From contig JAHJLF010000057.1 in NCBI GenBank assembly GCA_018821925.1, forward strand, positions 1 through 49,538: a stretch of DNA of 49,538 bases, given 5' to 3'. Numbering within the stretch: position 1 is the stretch's first letter; each line of letters opens with the position of its first letter. The DNA is from Candidatus Edwardsbacteria bacterium (GTDB lineage Bacteria; Edwardsbacteria; AC1; EtOH8). The notes below the pieces were generated by a model. It was not told the origin of the DNA and searched no databases. It saw only the letters and a program-made list of their open reading frames with translations. The translations under genes and the position numbers were made by a program. Positions 39,567-47,447 of the stretch are shown here, piece after piece.

Positions 39567-39854
39567 ATGAAGCAAAGTTATGTTTATATCATTGCCAGCA
39601 AAAGAGGCGGCACGTTGTATATCGGCGTAACCAGTGACCTGAAACGCCGAATATATGAACATAAAAATAAACTGGTGGAAGGATTTTCAAAAAGGTACGA
39701 TATAAGCCTTTTAGTGTATTTCGAAATATACGATGATATTCGCCTGGCTATATTGCGGGAAAAGAGGCTGAAAGCCTGGAAGCGGGACTGGAAGATAAGG
39801 CTGATCGAAGAGCGAAATCCTGAATGGAATGATTTGTACAATGAATTGAGGTAG
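39567..39854 (+). CDS. GIY-YIG nuclease family protein
   Basis: This 95-residue protein is a single GIY-YIG domain of the YhbQ/UPF0213 type. It has YVYIIASKRGGTLYIGVTSDL, with the YVY and YIG motifs, followed by RRIYEH with the catalytic arginine, a FSKRYDISLLVYFE stretch and a WKRDWKIRLIEE helix. Catalytic residues look intact. Such small proteins cleave DNA or are of unknown role. The gene is bracketed by two pairs of inverted REP-like palindromes (39438 and 39512 on the left, 39859 and 39912 on the right), so it may form a small mobile element with them. It sits immediately after the interrupted butyrate kinase and starts seven bases after the inner repeat. Confidence 0.9.
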   Translation: MKQSYVYIIASKRGGTLYIGVTSDLKRRIYEHKNKLVEGFSKRYDISLLVYFEIYDDIRLAILREKRLKAWKRDWKIRLIEERNPEWNDLYNELR

Positions 39855-39858
39855 TCAT

Positions 39859-39883
39859 GGATTCCCGCCTTCGCAGGAATGAC
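39859..39883 (-). repeat. REP-like palindrome, right outer-type copy (inverted)
   Basis: ATTCCCGC (39861-39868) and GCAGGAAT (39873-39880) pair with one mismatch around CTTC. It is an inverted copy of the unit at 39438 and begins five bases after the GIY-YIG stop codon. Confidence 0.78.
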
Positions 39884-39911
39884 AAAATGGTGATAGTGTG
39901 AAAATAAAACT

Positions 39912-39959
39912 GGATTCCTGCTGGAGTTTACACTGAAAGAACTGAAGTGCAGGAATGAC
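39912..39959 (-). repeat. REP-like compound palindrome, right inner-type copy (inverted)
   Basis: ATTCCTGC (39914-39921) pairs with GCAGGAAT (39949-39956). The arm GGAGTTTA matches the reverse complement of the unit at 39512, while the inner hairpin has changed. With the copy at 39859 it forms the right boundary of the GIY-YIG element. Confidence 0.75.
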
Positions 39960-40016
39960 AAAGACACAAGGGCCACAGGGGTGGGATAGGTATCTGTATA
40001 AATTTAGGCAGGGAAA

Positions 40017-40643
40017 ATGATAAATAAAATATTGGCTTATATTTGGCTGGTTGGTCTATTTATTTCTCCGGTTTTCGGGCAGGAGTTCGGATCGGCAATG
40101 ATCACCTCTGTCCCCGATAGCGCCGATGTTTATATTGACGGATATTGTTTTGGCAAGACGCCTTTTCAGCCGGTCAATATCATTCCCGGTACTTACCAGA
40201 TAAAGTTGAAGCATAAGGGATATGACTCCCTGGTCACCGAAATGAATATTGAAAGCGGTAAAAGACTGGTAGGCAAGATAGAACTTAAAAAGAAGGAAGA
40301 CGCAGCGGGTGAAAATTCTTTTAAAACTGATAACACACAAGAAGATAGAAAGAAATTCAAGAATCTAAGTGAATCCCCAAAGTTTATATCTATGCAAAAT
40401 CCGGTTTATCCTCAATTGGCAAAAAATAATGGTCTTGAAGGGAAAACTTATTTGCATCTTTTGATTGATTTAGATGGAACAATTAAGTTAGTGGTTATTG
40501 ATAAAACAAGTGGATCATTTTGTTTGGATTATGAAGCGATCAAGACAGCATATACGGGTAAATTTTCACCGGCGCTGGATTATGAAAACCAACCGGCTCG
40601 TGTATGGATAATATATCCTATAAAATTTTTGATGAATAGATAA
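40017..40643 (+). CDS. Exported PEGA-TonB C-terminal domain protein
   Basis: This 208-residue protein begins with a signal peptide (NKILAYIWLVGLFISPVFG). Next comes a PEGA domain with SAMITSVPDSADVYIDGYCF and FGKTPFQPVNIIPG, a surface-associated beta-sandwich. After a charged linker (about 90-120) comes a TonB C-terminal-type domain: PVYPQLAKNNGLEGKTYLHL and a LDYEAIKTAYTGKFSPAL helix followed by VWIIYPIKF. Real TonB has an N-terminal membrane anchor, which here is replaced by a cleavable-looking signal. The gene is more AT-rich than ptb downstream. It probably works in the periplasm at the cell wall or outer membrane; partners are unknown. Confidence 0.82.
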   Translation: MINKILAYIWLVGLFISPVFGQEFGSAMITSVPDSADVYIDGYCFGKTPFQPVNIIPGTYQIKLKHKGYDSLVTEMNIESGKRLVGKIELKKKEDAAGENSFKTDNTQEDRKKFKNLSESPKFISMQNPVYPQLAKNNGLEGKTYLHLLIDLDGTIKLVVIDKTSGSFCLDYEAIKTAYTGKFSPALDYENQPARVWIIYPIKFLMNR

Positions 40644-40677
40644 ACAATAATATTTACATATCAGGAAAGCATAATAA

Positions 40678-41574
40678 ATGATCAAATCATTTTCCGACCT
40701 GATGAAACAGGCCAAGGCCAGCGGACCCAAGAAGGTGGCAGTGGCGGTGGCCCAGGACGAGGTGGTGCTGGAGGCATTAAGCGAAGCGGCCGCCGAGAAG
40801 ATTGCCACCCCAATATTGTTCGGCGACAAGACCGCCATCGAAGATGCCGCAAAAAAGGCCAAGGTGGACATCAAGGGCTGGGAGATAAACGACATCAAGG
40901 ATATGGCCGAAGCCAGCAAAGCAGCGGTGGCAGCGGTCTCCAGCGGCAAGGCCGATTTTTTGATGAAGGGCTTGGTGGCCACCTCAATATTCCTGAAAGC
41001 GGTGCTCGACAAGGAGATCGGCCTGCGCACCGGGCGGCTGTTGTCGCACGTAGCGGTAATGGAGATGAAGCTTTATCCCAAATTGTTCCTGCTGACCGAC
41101 GGCGGGATGAACGTCAAGCCCGACCTGATGGCCAAGGTGGACATCATCAACAATGCGGTTGGGATCTCCCGCAAGCTGGGGGTGGAGAACCCCAAGGTGG
41201 CGGTGCTGACCGCCCTGGAGACGGTCAACTCCAACATGCCGGAGACCATAGACGCCGCGCATCTGGCCAAGATGAACGATCGGGGGCAGATCAAGGGCTG
41301 CCTGGTGGACGGGCCGCTGGCCCTGGACCTGGCGGTGTCGGCCGAGGCCGCCGCCCATAAGAAGGTCAAGAGCTTGGTGGCCGGGGATGCCGACATCTTC
41401 TTGGCGCCGGAGATCGCGGCCGGCAATATGCTGGCCAAGGGCCTGATCTACCTGGGCGGGGCCCAGGCCGCCGGGCTGATCGCCGGGGCGGCCCGGCCGG
41501 TGGTGATGCTGTCCCGCTCCGATTCCAAACAGCAGAAGCTGAACTCCATCGCCCTGGGAGTGGTCAGCTGCTGA
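40678..41574 (+). CDS. ptb: Phosphate butyryltransferase (first copy)
   Basis: This 298-residue enzyme exchanges the CoA of butyryl- or branched acyl-CoA for phosphate and so feeds butyrate kinase for ATP formation. It has the Ptb/Pta family motifs: FLMKGLVATSIFLKAVLD, LSHVAVMEM, LFLLTDGGMNVKPDL, the INNAVGISRKLG helix, RGQIKGCLVDGPLALD and RPVVMLSRSDS. A CAGGAAAG ribosome binding site lies upstream. The stop shares one base with the start of the PAS-GGDEF gene. A second ptb gene follows that one. Whether the substrate is butyryl-, isobutyryl- or isovaleryl-CoA is unclear. Confidence 0.92.
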   Translation: MIKSFSDLMKQAKASGPKKVAVAVAQDEVVLEALSEAAAEKIATPILFGDKTAIEDAAKKAKVDIKGWEINDIKDMAEASKAAVAAVSSGKADFLMKGLVATSIFLKAVLDKEIGLRTGRLLSHVAVMEMKLYPKLFLLTDGGMNVKPDLMAKVDIINNAVGISRKLGVENPKVAVLTALETVNSNMPETIDAAHLAKMNDRGQIKGCLVDGPLALDLAVSAEAAAHKKVKSLVAGDADIFLAPEIAAGNMLAKGLIYLGGAQAAGLIAGAARPVVMLSRSDSKQQKLNSIALGVVSC

Positions 41575-42512
41575 TGGCCGGGCAAGCCGAAAATAATGCC
41601 GGCGGACTGCCCTGCGATACTTACAAGGCCATCCTGGACCAGACCTATGACGGGGTCTATTTTGTGGATAACGACCGGCGGATAACCTATTGGAACAAGG
41701 GGGCCGAGAGTATCTCCGGCTACCAGCCCGGGGAGGTGGTCAGCTTCCGCTGCTCCGACAACCTGTTGTGCCATATCGATACCGAGGGGCGGGAGATGTG
41801 CGGCCCGCTGTGTCCCTTGAGCCGGGCGGTGAACAGCGGGCAGATCACCGGCCAGACCAGGGTCTACCTGAAACACAAGGACGGGCGCCGGGTGCCGGTG
41901 GATGTGGTCTCCTCCCCCGTCAATGACCCCGACGGGCGGCGCCTGGGGGCGGTACAAATATTCCGGGATGCCAGCATCTACGAGGAGGAGGCCCGGGCCT
42001 CGGAATTGCTTTCCAAACTGGCTTCCATCGATCCCCTGACCGAACTGCTGAACCGCCGCAAGATAGAGATGGAGCTGGACCTGGAGATAAAGAAATCCCG
42101 GCGCTTGGGCCTGCCGCTGTCGCTGGTGTTTTGCGACCTGGATTATTTCAAGAACATCAACGACAAATACGGGCACCCGGTGGGGGACGAGGTCTTAAAA
42201 GGGGTCTCCCGGCACCTGCAGGCCGGTCTTCGGGAGTACGACCGGGCGGCCCGCTACGGGGGCGAGGAATTCCTGATCATGCTGCCCCAGACCAAGGCCG
42301 AGATCGCAGTGGAGATCGCCGAGAGGCTTCGCCTCTCCATCGAAAGATGGAGGCTGATCCACCAGGAGAAACTGTGGCCACTCAGCGTCACCATCAGTCT
42401 GGGGGTGGCCGAGCTGAACCGGGACGAGTCGCTGGCATCCCTGATAGACCGGGCCGACAAGGCCCTGTACCGGGCCAAGCAGGGCGGTCGCAACGCCGTC
42501 TTCTTAAGTTAA
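41574..42512 (+). CDS. PAS-GGDEF diguanylate cyclase between the two ptb genes
   Basis: This 312-residue protein should make cyclic di-GMP. The N-terminal PAS domain (about 12-135) has QTYDGVYFVDNDRRITYWN and a cysteine-rich loop, CSDNLLCHIDTEGREMCG followed by PLCPL, that may bind a metal or sense redox state. The GGDEF domain has GGEEF at 229-233 and an intact inhibitory site REYD at 220-223. The start overlaps the first ptb stop by one base, so the gene is translationally coupled to a fermentation enzyme. It has no membrane segment, so it is cytoplasmic. The arrangement suggests that signalling is tied to acyl phosphate metabolism, but no direct evidence is visible. Confidence 0.92.
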   Translation: MAGQAENNAGGLPCDTYKAILDQTYDGVYFVDNDRRITYWNKGAESISGYQPGEVVSFRCSDNLLCHIDTEGREMCGPLCPLSRAVNSGQITGQTRVYLKHKDGRRVPVDVVSSPVNDPDGRRLGAVQIFRDASIYEEEARASELLSKLASIDPLTELLNRRKIEMELDLEIKKSRRLGLPLSLVFCDLDYFKNINDKYGHPVGDEVLKGVSRHLQAGLREYDRAARYGGEEFLIMLPQTKAEIAVEIAERLRLSIERWRLIHQEKLWPLSVTISLGVAELNRDESLASLIDRADKALYRAKQGGRNAVFLS

Positions 42513-42554
42513 AATAACTAAAATATATAAAATAAAAAATCAGGAGAATTTTAA

Positions 42555-43460
42555 GTGACACAAGTGACATCATTGAAGCAGATGGCGGAACTGGTAAAAG
42601 GCGGACCCTTGAAGAAAGTGGCGGTGGCCTGCGGGCAGGATCCGGACATCATCGGGGCCCTGGCCCGGGCGGTCAACGAGAAGCTGGCCCAGGCCATCCT
42701 GATCGGCGACCAGAAGAAGACCGAGGCCCTGGCCCAGGAAAATAATATCGATCCCAAGATATTCACCCTGATAAACGAGACCGATCCTAAAAAAGCCGCA
42801 GCCAAAGCGGTGGAGATGGTCAAAAATGGCGAGGCCGACGTGCTGATGAAAGGCCTGATAGACACCGCGATCTACGCCCGGGCCTACCTGAACAAGGAGA
42901 GCGGCCTGATCAACAGCGCCACGGTCTCCCATGTGGCGGTGTTCGAGGTCCCCAACTATCCCCGCCTGCTGATAGTCACCGACGCCGCCCAGATACCCTA
43001 TCCTGATTTCGGCCAGAAGGTGGACATGATCAAACACGCCGTGGCGGTGGCCCAAAAATTGGGCATCGAGACCCCCAAGGTGGCGGTGCTGGCGGCGGTG
43101 GAGAAGGTCAATCCCAAGATGCCCTGCACCCTGGAGGCGGCCCAACTGGCCAAGATGGCCGACCGCGGGCAGATCAAGGGCTGCATAGTGGACGGCCCGC
43201 TGTCGATGGACGCGGCGGTCAGCCCGGAGTGCGCCGCCGGCAAGGGCATCAAATCCCCGGTGGCCGGCTATGCCGATATCCTGGTATGCCCGGACATCCA
43301 CTCCGGCAACATACTGTACAAGACCCTGACCCAGCTGGCCAGGGCCGAGTTGGCGGCCATAGTGCTCGGCACCAGCGCCCCGGTGGTGCTGACCTCGCGC
43401 ACCGATTCCGACGATACTAAGTTCATGTCGATAGTACTTTCGGTCCTGATGGCTAAGTAA
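42555..43460 (+). CDS. ptb: Phosphate butyryltransferase (second copy)
   Basis: This 301-residue enzyme is a paralogue of the one at 40678. It has VLMKGLIDTAIYARAYLN, VSHVAVFEVPNYPRLL, IKHAVAVAQKLGIETPKVAV and RGQIKGCIVDGPLSMD, so the Ptb family motifs are complete. The start is a GTG eight bases after AGGAG (42542-42546). Differences from the first copy, such as IVTDAAQIPYPDFGQKVD where the first has LLTDGGMNVKPD, suggest a different acyl preference. It is the last gene of the ptb-PAS-GGDEF-ptb unit, with a hairpin over its stop codon. Confidence 0.93.
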   Translation: MTQVTSLKQMAELVKGGPLKKVAVACGQDPDIIGALARAVNEKLAQAILIGDQKKTEALAQENNIDPKIFTLINETDPKKAAAKAVEMVKNGEADVLMKGLIDTAIYARAYLNKESGLINSATVSHVAVFEVPNYPRLLIVTDAAQIPYPDFGQKVDMIKHAVAVAQKLGIETPKVAVLAAVEKVNPKMPCTLEAAQLAKMADRGQIKGCIVDGPLSMDAAVSPECAAGKGIKSPVAGYADILVCPDIHSGNILYKTLTQLARAELAAIVLGTSAPVVLTSRTDSDDTKFMSIVLSVLMAK

Positions 43461-43478
43461 TTCGCGAGAGCGAATTAC
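43457..43478 (+). terminator. Hairpin at the end of ptb
   Basis: A perfect nine-base-pair stem (43457-43465 with 43470-43478) with a GAGA loop overlaps the stop codon of ptb. There is no T tract directly after it, so it is a possible terminator or RNA-stabilising end rather than a sure one. Confidence 0.5.
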
Positions 43479-43520
43479 CTACTGATCCTGTCTTTTAGTC
43501 GGGCATCTCCAAACATTCCC

Positions 43521-43549
43521 TTGACAATGCAGCGACAATAATTTATTCT
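43521..43549 (+). promoter_or_regulatory. Sigma-70-type promoter of the rpiB operon
   Basis: TTGACA (43521-43526) and TATTCT (43544-43549) are separated by 17 bases, giving a start near 43556 and a leader of about 15 bases with an AAAGG-type ribosome binding site before rpiB. Confidence 0.65.
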
Positions 43550-43570
43550 TAATCAAATAAAGGTTGTGGT

Positions 43571-44020
43571 ATGAAAGTTGCCATCGGGTCGGACCATCGG
43601 GGCTATTTTTTAAAAGAGCAGATCAAGAGCGCCTTTTCCCCCGACAATATAAAATTCAACGATCTGGGCGCCAAAAGCCGGGAGTCCTGCGACTTTCCCG
43701 ATTACGCCTACCCGGTGGCCCAAGCGGTGGCCAATGGCCAGGCCGACAAGGGCATCCTGATCTGCAGCACCGGCAACGGCATGGCCATGGCGGCCAACAA
43801 GGTCAAAGGGGTCAGGGCGGCGCTGGCGCTTACCCCCGACATGGCCCGCCTGTCGCGCCAGCATAACAACGCCAATGTTCTGGTGCTGCCGGCCGATTTC
43901 GTGGACCTCCAGATAGTCCCCAAGATCGTCAAGGTTTGGCTGGAGACCGAGTTCGAGGGGGGCCGCCACCAGAAGCGCTTAGACAAGATCGCAAAATACG
44001 AGGAGGACAATTCCAAATGA
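43571..44020 (+). CDS. rpiB: Ribose-5-phosphate isomerase B
   Basis: This 149-residue enzyme interconverts ribose-5-phosphate and ribulose-5-phosphate in the pentose phosphate pathway. The family motifs are KVAIGSDHRGYFLKE, the catalytic cysteine C65 in ICSTGNGM, KVKGVRAAL and HNNANVLVLPADFV. Length is normal. It has its own promoter at 43521. Its stop overlaps the ATG of the thioredoxin-like gene (ATGA). Supply of ribose phosphate fits the nucleotide genes downstream and purH/guaA upstream. Confidence 0.95.
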   Translation: MKVAIGSDHRGYFLKEQIKSAFSPDNIKFNDLGAKSRESCDFPDYAYPVAQAVANGQADKGILICSTGNGMAMAANKVKGVRAALALTPDMARLSRQHNNANVLVLPADFVDLQIVPKIVKVWLETEFEGGRHQKRLDKIAKYEEDNSK

Positions 44021-44664
44021 TGCGCTTAGCAACCTGCTGTCTTTTATTGGTCGGTGTTTTCGCACCTATTTTGGCCGCCGAGAGTGCGGTCCCGGAACTG
44101 ATCGGCAAGCCGGCCCCGATCGTAGTTCTGAAAACGCTTGACGGAAAGGATTTCTACCTGCGGGATTATTGCGGGAAGATCAGGGGGCCGCGCCATAGGC
44201 AGGAACGGGAGGTAGTGGTTCTCAGTTTTTTTACCTCCTGGTGCAAGAACTGCAAAAACGAAATACCGGTGCTTCAGCAGTTGGCCTCGGAGATGGCCGG
44301 ACTTCCGGTAAAGTTCTACCTGGTCAATGTCGGCCAGCCCCGGGATACCGTGGAAAACTACGTGTTCCAGAACGTGACCACCCTGCCGGTGTTGATGGAC
44401 CAGTATGAGGTGGCCTCAAAGAAATACAAGGTCAAGGAGCTGCCCACCCTGGTGATGATAGACCAGGATGGCATTTTAAGGGAATACCACACCGGGTTCC
44501 TCCCGGCCTACGGCGACAGCATCAGGCTTAAGGTCCGATCTTTGCTGGGCATGGGCCAGGCGGGAAACTCGGGACATGCAGCGGTCAAGCCGGATTCAAC
44601 CATGGCGAATACCGTAAAGGTGGCACCGAAGCCGGTGGTTAAGAAAAAGAAAACCAAGAAGTAA
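44017..44664 (+). CDS. Thioredoxin-like TlpA/ResA-family protein
   Basis: This 215-residue protein has a signal peptide (MRLATCCLLLVGVFAPILAA) and a thioredoxin fold of the TlpA type, so it acts in the periplasm as a thiol-disulfide reductase. The redox motif is WCKNC with C76 and C79, and the cis-proline is P143 in ELPTLVMI. The central insertion (NVGQPRDTVENYV) is typical of TlpA. The C-terminal 30 residues are low-complexity and end in a basic VVKKKKTKK tail. ATG 44017 shares four bases with the rpiB stop and follows AGGAGG at 44000-44005, so I choose it over a longer frame reaching back to 43936. Confidence 0.9.
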   Translation: MMRLATCCLLLVGVFAPILAAESAVPELIGKPAPIVVLKTLDGKDFYLRDYCGKIRGPRHRQEREVVVLSFFTSWCKNCKNEIPVLQQLASEMAGLPVKFYLVNVGQPRDTVENYVFQNVTTLPVLMDQYEVASKKYKVKELPTLVMIDQDGILREYHTGFLPAYGDSIRLKVRSLLGMGQAGNSGHAAVKPDSTMANTVKVAPKPVVKKKKTKK

Positions 44665-44682
44665 TATATTAAGGAAACAACC

Positions 44683-45990
44683 ATGAGCGATCTTAAGAAC
44701 AAAGACCCGGAAATATTTAAATCCATCATCGACGAGACCGAACGCCAGGAATACGGCCTGGAGCTGATAGCCTCCGAGAATTTCGTCTCCGAAGAGGTGA
44801 TGGAGGCCCAGGGCTCGGTGATGACCAACAAGTATGCCGAGGGCTATCCCGGTAAACGCTACTATGGCGGCTGCGAGTTCGTGGACGTGGCCGAGAATAT
44901 CGCCCGGGACCGGGCCAAAAAACTCTTCGACTGCGAATACGCCAACGTCCAGCCGCATTCCGGCTCCACCGCCAACCAAGCGGTATACTTTACATTCTGC
45001 CAGCCGGGCGACGTGGTGCTGGGGATGGACCTGGCCCACGGCGGACACCTGACCCACGGCTCGCCGGTGTCCTTCTCGGGAAAGATGTATAAAATATTCT
45101 CCTACGGGGTCAAAAAGGAGACCGGATATATCGACATGGATGACGCGGCCAAGAAGGCCCGGGAGCACAAGCCCAAGATGATCATCGTGGGGGCCTCGGC
45201 CTACAGCCGGCATTACGATTTCGCCAAATTCCGGGAGATCGCCGACGAGGTGGGCGCCTACCTGTTCGCCGATGTGGCCCATCCGGCCGGGCTGATCGCC
45301 GCCGGACTGCATCCCTCGCCCATTCCCCATTGCCATGTGGTCACCACCACCACCCATAAGACCCTGCGCGGCCCGCGGGGCGGGATGGTGCTGATCGGCC
45401 AGGACAGCGAAAACCCCTTCGGGATCAAGCTCAAGACCAAGGCCGGTGAGCGGCTGAAGATGATGTCCGAGGTGATGGACAGCACCGTGATGCCCGGCAT
45501 CCAGGGCGGCCCGCTGATGCACGTGATCGCCGCCAAGGCGGTAGCATTCAAGGAGGCGTTGGAGCCGTCATTCAAGACTTACGCCCAGCAGGTGATCGAC
45601 AATGCCCGGGCTTTGGCCGCCAGCCTGGTGGAGAGGGGATATTCCATCGTCTCCGGCGGCACCGACAACCATCTGATGCTGATAGATCTGACCGACAAGA
45701 ACATCACCGGCAAGGAGGCCGAGAATGCCCTGCATGCCGCCGGGATCACCGTCAACAAGAACATGGTGCCGTTCGACACCCGCAGCCCCTTCGTGACCTC
45801 CGGCTTCCGGATGGGCACCGCGGCCCTGACCACCCGGGGCATGAAGCAGAATGAGATGAAGCTGGTGGCCGGTATGATCGACAAGGTCCTGTCAAATATC
45901 GGAAACGAAAGCAAAATCAAAGAAGTATCCGGCGAGATCAGGGAGCTGTGCCGGCAATTTCCCCTGTATCCCAACCTATTGAAAGGATAA
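44683..45990 (+). CDS. glyA: Serine hydroxymethyltransferase
   Basis: This 435-residue pyridoxal-phosphate enzyme converts serine and tetrahydrofolate to glycine and methylene-tetrahydrofolate, the main one-carbon source for purine and thymidylate synthesis. It opens with [13 protein letters not shown], contains [15 protein letters not shown] and [11 protein letters not shown], and carries the cofactor lysine K226 in [14 protein letters not shown]. The C-terminal [16 protein letters not shown] motif is normal. It starts 18 bases after the thioredoxin-like gene and is followed three bases later by the DUF4388-like gene. I see no glycine riboswitch in the short gap upstream. Confidence 0.96.
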   Translation: MSDLKNKDPEIFKSIIDETERQEYGLELIASENFVSEEVMEAQGSVMTNKYAEGYPGKRYYGGCEFVDVAENIARDRAKKLFDCEYANVQPHSGSTANQAVYFTFCQPGDVVLGMDLAHGGHLTHGSPVSFSGKMYKIFSYGVKKETGYIDMDDAAKKAREHKPKMIIVGASAYSRHYDFAKFREIADEVGAYLFADVAHPAGLIAAGLHPSPIPHCHVVTTTTHKTLRGPRGGMVLIGQDSENPFGIKLKTKAGERLKMMSEVMDSTVMPGIQGGPLMHVIAAKAVAFKEALEPSFKTYAQQVIDNARALAASLVERGYSIVSGGTDNHLMLIDLTDKNITGKEAENALHAAGITVNKNMVPFDTRSPFVTSGFRMGTAALTTRGMKQNEMKLVAGMIDKVLSNIGNESKIKEVSGEIRELCRQFPLYPNLLKG

Positions 45991-45993
45991 GAA

Positions 45994-46407
45994 ATGGGAG
46001 AGATCAAACAGTTAGGCAAGGTCCAGTTCGGGGATGTGGTGGCCACCGCCATCAAGGAACACTGGTCCGGCGTGCTGACCATCGACAATCCCGAATACAC
46101 CGAATACGTGGAATTCAAGGGGGGCTCCATCTCCGGCTTCTCCTCGGCCGAACGGAAGAAGCTGATAGGAGAGATACTGACCGCCGGCGGGCATTTAAGC
46201 CCGGAAGAGATCAAGAGGGCGGTCGACCACCAGAAGCAGAACGGTGGCAGGTTGGGCGACATACTGGTGGAGTTGGAGATGATAACCCGGCAGCGGCTGG
46301 AGGAGGCCATGGCCCTTCACCAGATGAGCGTGCTGGCCCTGTGCCTTTCGGCCAAGGACAGCGAGCTGTCCTTCGAGCCGGATATCGCCCTGGAAAGCAA
46401 GCAATAG
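45994..46407 (+). CDS. DUF4388/GspE-N-like small protein
   Basis: This 137-residue protein combines two pieces: an N-terminal half that resembles DUF4388 (KVQFGDVVATAIKEHWSGVL and VEFKGGSISGFSS), and a C-terminal helical half that resembles the N-terminal domain of GspE/PilB ATPases (LTAGGHLSPEEIKRAVDHQK, RLGDILVELEMITRQRLEEA). The latter domain binds cyclic di-GMP in MshE-type proteins, so this may be a cyclic di-GMP effector, which would fit the two diguanylate cyclases in the window; this is inference. It starts three bases after glyA and ends three bases before the deaminase gene. Confidence 0.7.
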   Translation: MGEIKQLGKVQFGDVVATAIKEHWSGVLTIDNPEYTEYVEFKGGSISGFSSAERKKLIGEILTAGGHLSPEEIKRAVDHQKQNGGRLGDILVELEMITRQRLEEAMALHQMSVLALCLSAKDSELSFEPDIALESKQ

Positions 46408-46410
46408 ATA

Positions 46411-46926
46411 ATGCCGCTTAAGAAGAAAGCCGCCAGACCGGCCAAAATATCCGGCCGGGCTAAAATATTGCCCGGGAAAAAAGCCCGGCCCAGCTGGGAG
46501 AAGTTTTTTATTGACCTGGCCCGGATGGTCTCCACCAGGTCCACCTGCCTGCGGCGCCAGGTGGGGGCGGTGGTGGTGCGCGATAAGCGGATACTGGCCA
46601 CCGGTTATAACGGGGCTCCTTCGGGGATGGAGCATTGCGACCAGGTGGGCTGCATTCGGGAGCAGCTGAAAGTGCCCTCCGGCGAGCGTCACGAGATCTG
46701 CCGGGCCATCCATGCCGAGCAGAACGCCATCATCCAGGCGGCCACCTTCGGGGTGTCGCTGGCCGGGGGCACCATCTACATAACCCATCACCCCTGCGTG
46801 CTGTGCTCCAAGATGCTCATCAACTCCGGGATCAAGAAGGTGGTGTACCAGCAGGGCTATCCGGATGAGCTATCACGCCTGATGCTCAAGGAAGCAAAAC
46901 TCAAAACAACCAAGTGCCGGCCATGA
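46411..46926 (+). CDS. dCMP deaminase / ComEB-family zinc deaminase
   Basis: This 171-residue enzyme probably deaminates dCMP to dUMP for thymidylate synthesis. The zinc site is H101 and E103 in HAEQNAI, with C129 and C132 in HHPCVLCSK. The family motif [14 protein letters not shown] is present. The first 28 residues are a basic, proline-containing extension ([10 protein letters not shown] and PGKKARPS), which the usual dCMP deaminase lacks; it might bind nucleic acid or be disordered. The gene starts three bases after the DUF4388-like gene and overlaps folK by four bases, so it is deep in the operon. Confidence 0.9.
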   Translation: MPLKKKAARPAKISGRAKILPGKKARPSWEKFFIDLARMVSTRSTCLRRQVGAVVVRDKRILATGYNGAPSGMEHCDQVGCIREQLKVPSGERHEICRAIHAEQNAIIQAATFGVSLAGGTIYITHHPCVLCSKMLINSGIKKVVYQQGYPDELSRLMLKEAKLKTTKCRP

Positions 46927-47444
46927 AAACAGCCAGGGAGAAGGCCATCCGGGCTTACATAGGATTGGGCTCCAACCTGGGCAAGCGCCTGGGAAACATC
47001 CGGAGCGCCATCGCCGCGCTGGAGCAGGTCCCGGGCATTGCCATCAATACCATCTCCTCGGTCTACGAGACCGAGCCGTTGGGAAATGTCAGCCAGCCAA
47101 AATTCCTTAATTCGGTGGCGGAGATCGAGACCGGGCTGCCGGCCGCCGAACTGCTGATGACCCTGCAGCGGATAGAAAAACACCTGGGCCGGAAGCGGCA
47201 GCTAAAGGATGAACCCCGGATCATCGACCTGGATATCCTGTACTACGATCGGCTGGTGATCAGCACCGAGGAATTGTCCATCCCCCATGCCCAGGCAACC
47301 CAGAGGGCCTTCGTGATGATCCCCCTGCTGGAGATCTCCCCGAATCTGGTCGACCCCTCCCGTAAAAAGAAAATAAGCGAAATCCTGGCAAGCTTGGACG
47401 CCAAAGGCCAGGGCGTGAGAAAATTAGATAAGAGCAGATATTAA
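46923..47444 (+). CDS. folK: 2-amino-4-hydroxy-6-hydroxymethyldihydropteridine pyrophosphokinase
   Basis: This 173-residue enzyme transfers pyrophosphate from ATP to the pterin in folate synthesis. Family motifs are [36 protein letters not shown], the [19 protein letters not shown] signature and [19 protein letters not shown] 46923 overlaps the deaminase stop (ATGA); an in-frame GTG at 46914 is a less likely start. The other folate synthesis genes are not in the window. It fits with glyA and purH, which use the folate carrier. Confidence 0.95.
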   Translation: MKTAREKAIRAYIGLGSNLGKRLGNIRSAIAALEQVPGIAINTISSVYETEPLGNVSQPKFLNSVAEIETGLPAAELLMTLQRIEKHLGRKRQLKDEPRIIDLDILYYDRLVISTEELSIPHAQATQRAFVMIPLLEISPNLVDPSRKKKISEILASLDAKGQGVRKLDKSRY

Positions 47445-47447
47445 ACG

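Noticed and set aside
39438-39959. CRISPR array
   Set aside because: The repeats are palindromic, in both orientations, unevenly spaced and few, and they enclose a protein gene. No cas gene is present.
44665-44682. Glycine or folate riboswitch before glyA
   Set aside because: Only 18 bases separate glyA from the previous gene, with no room for an aptamer. The regions before purH and guaA are also too short and show no purine aptamer.
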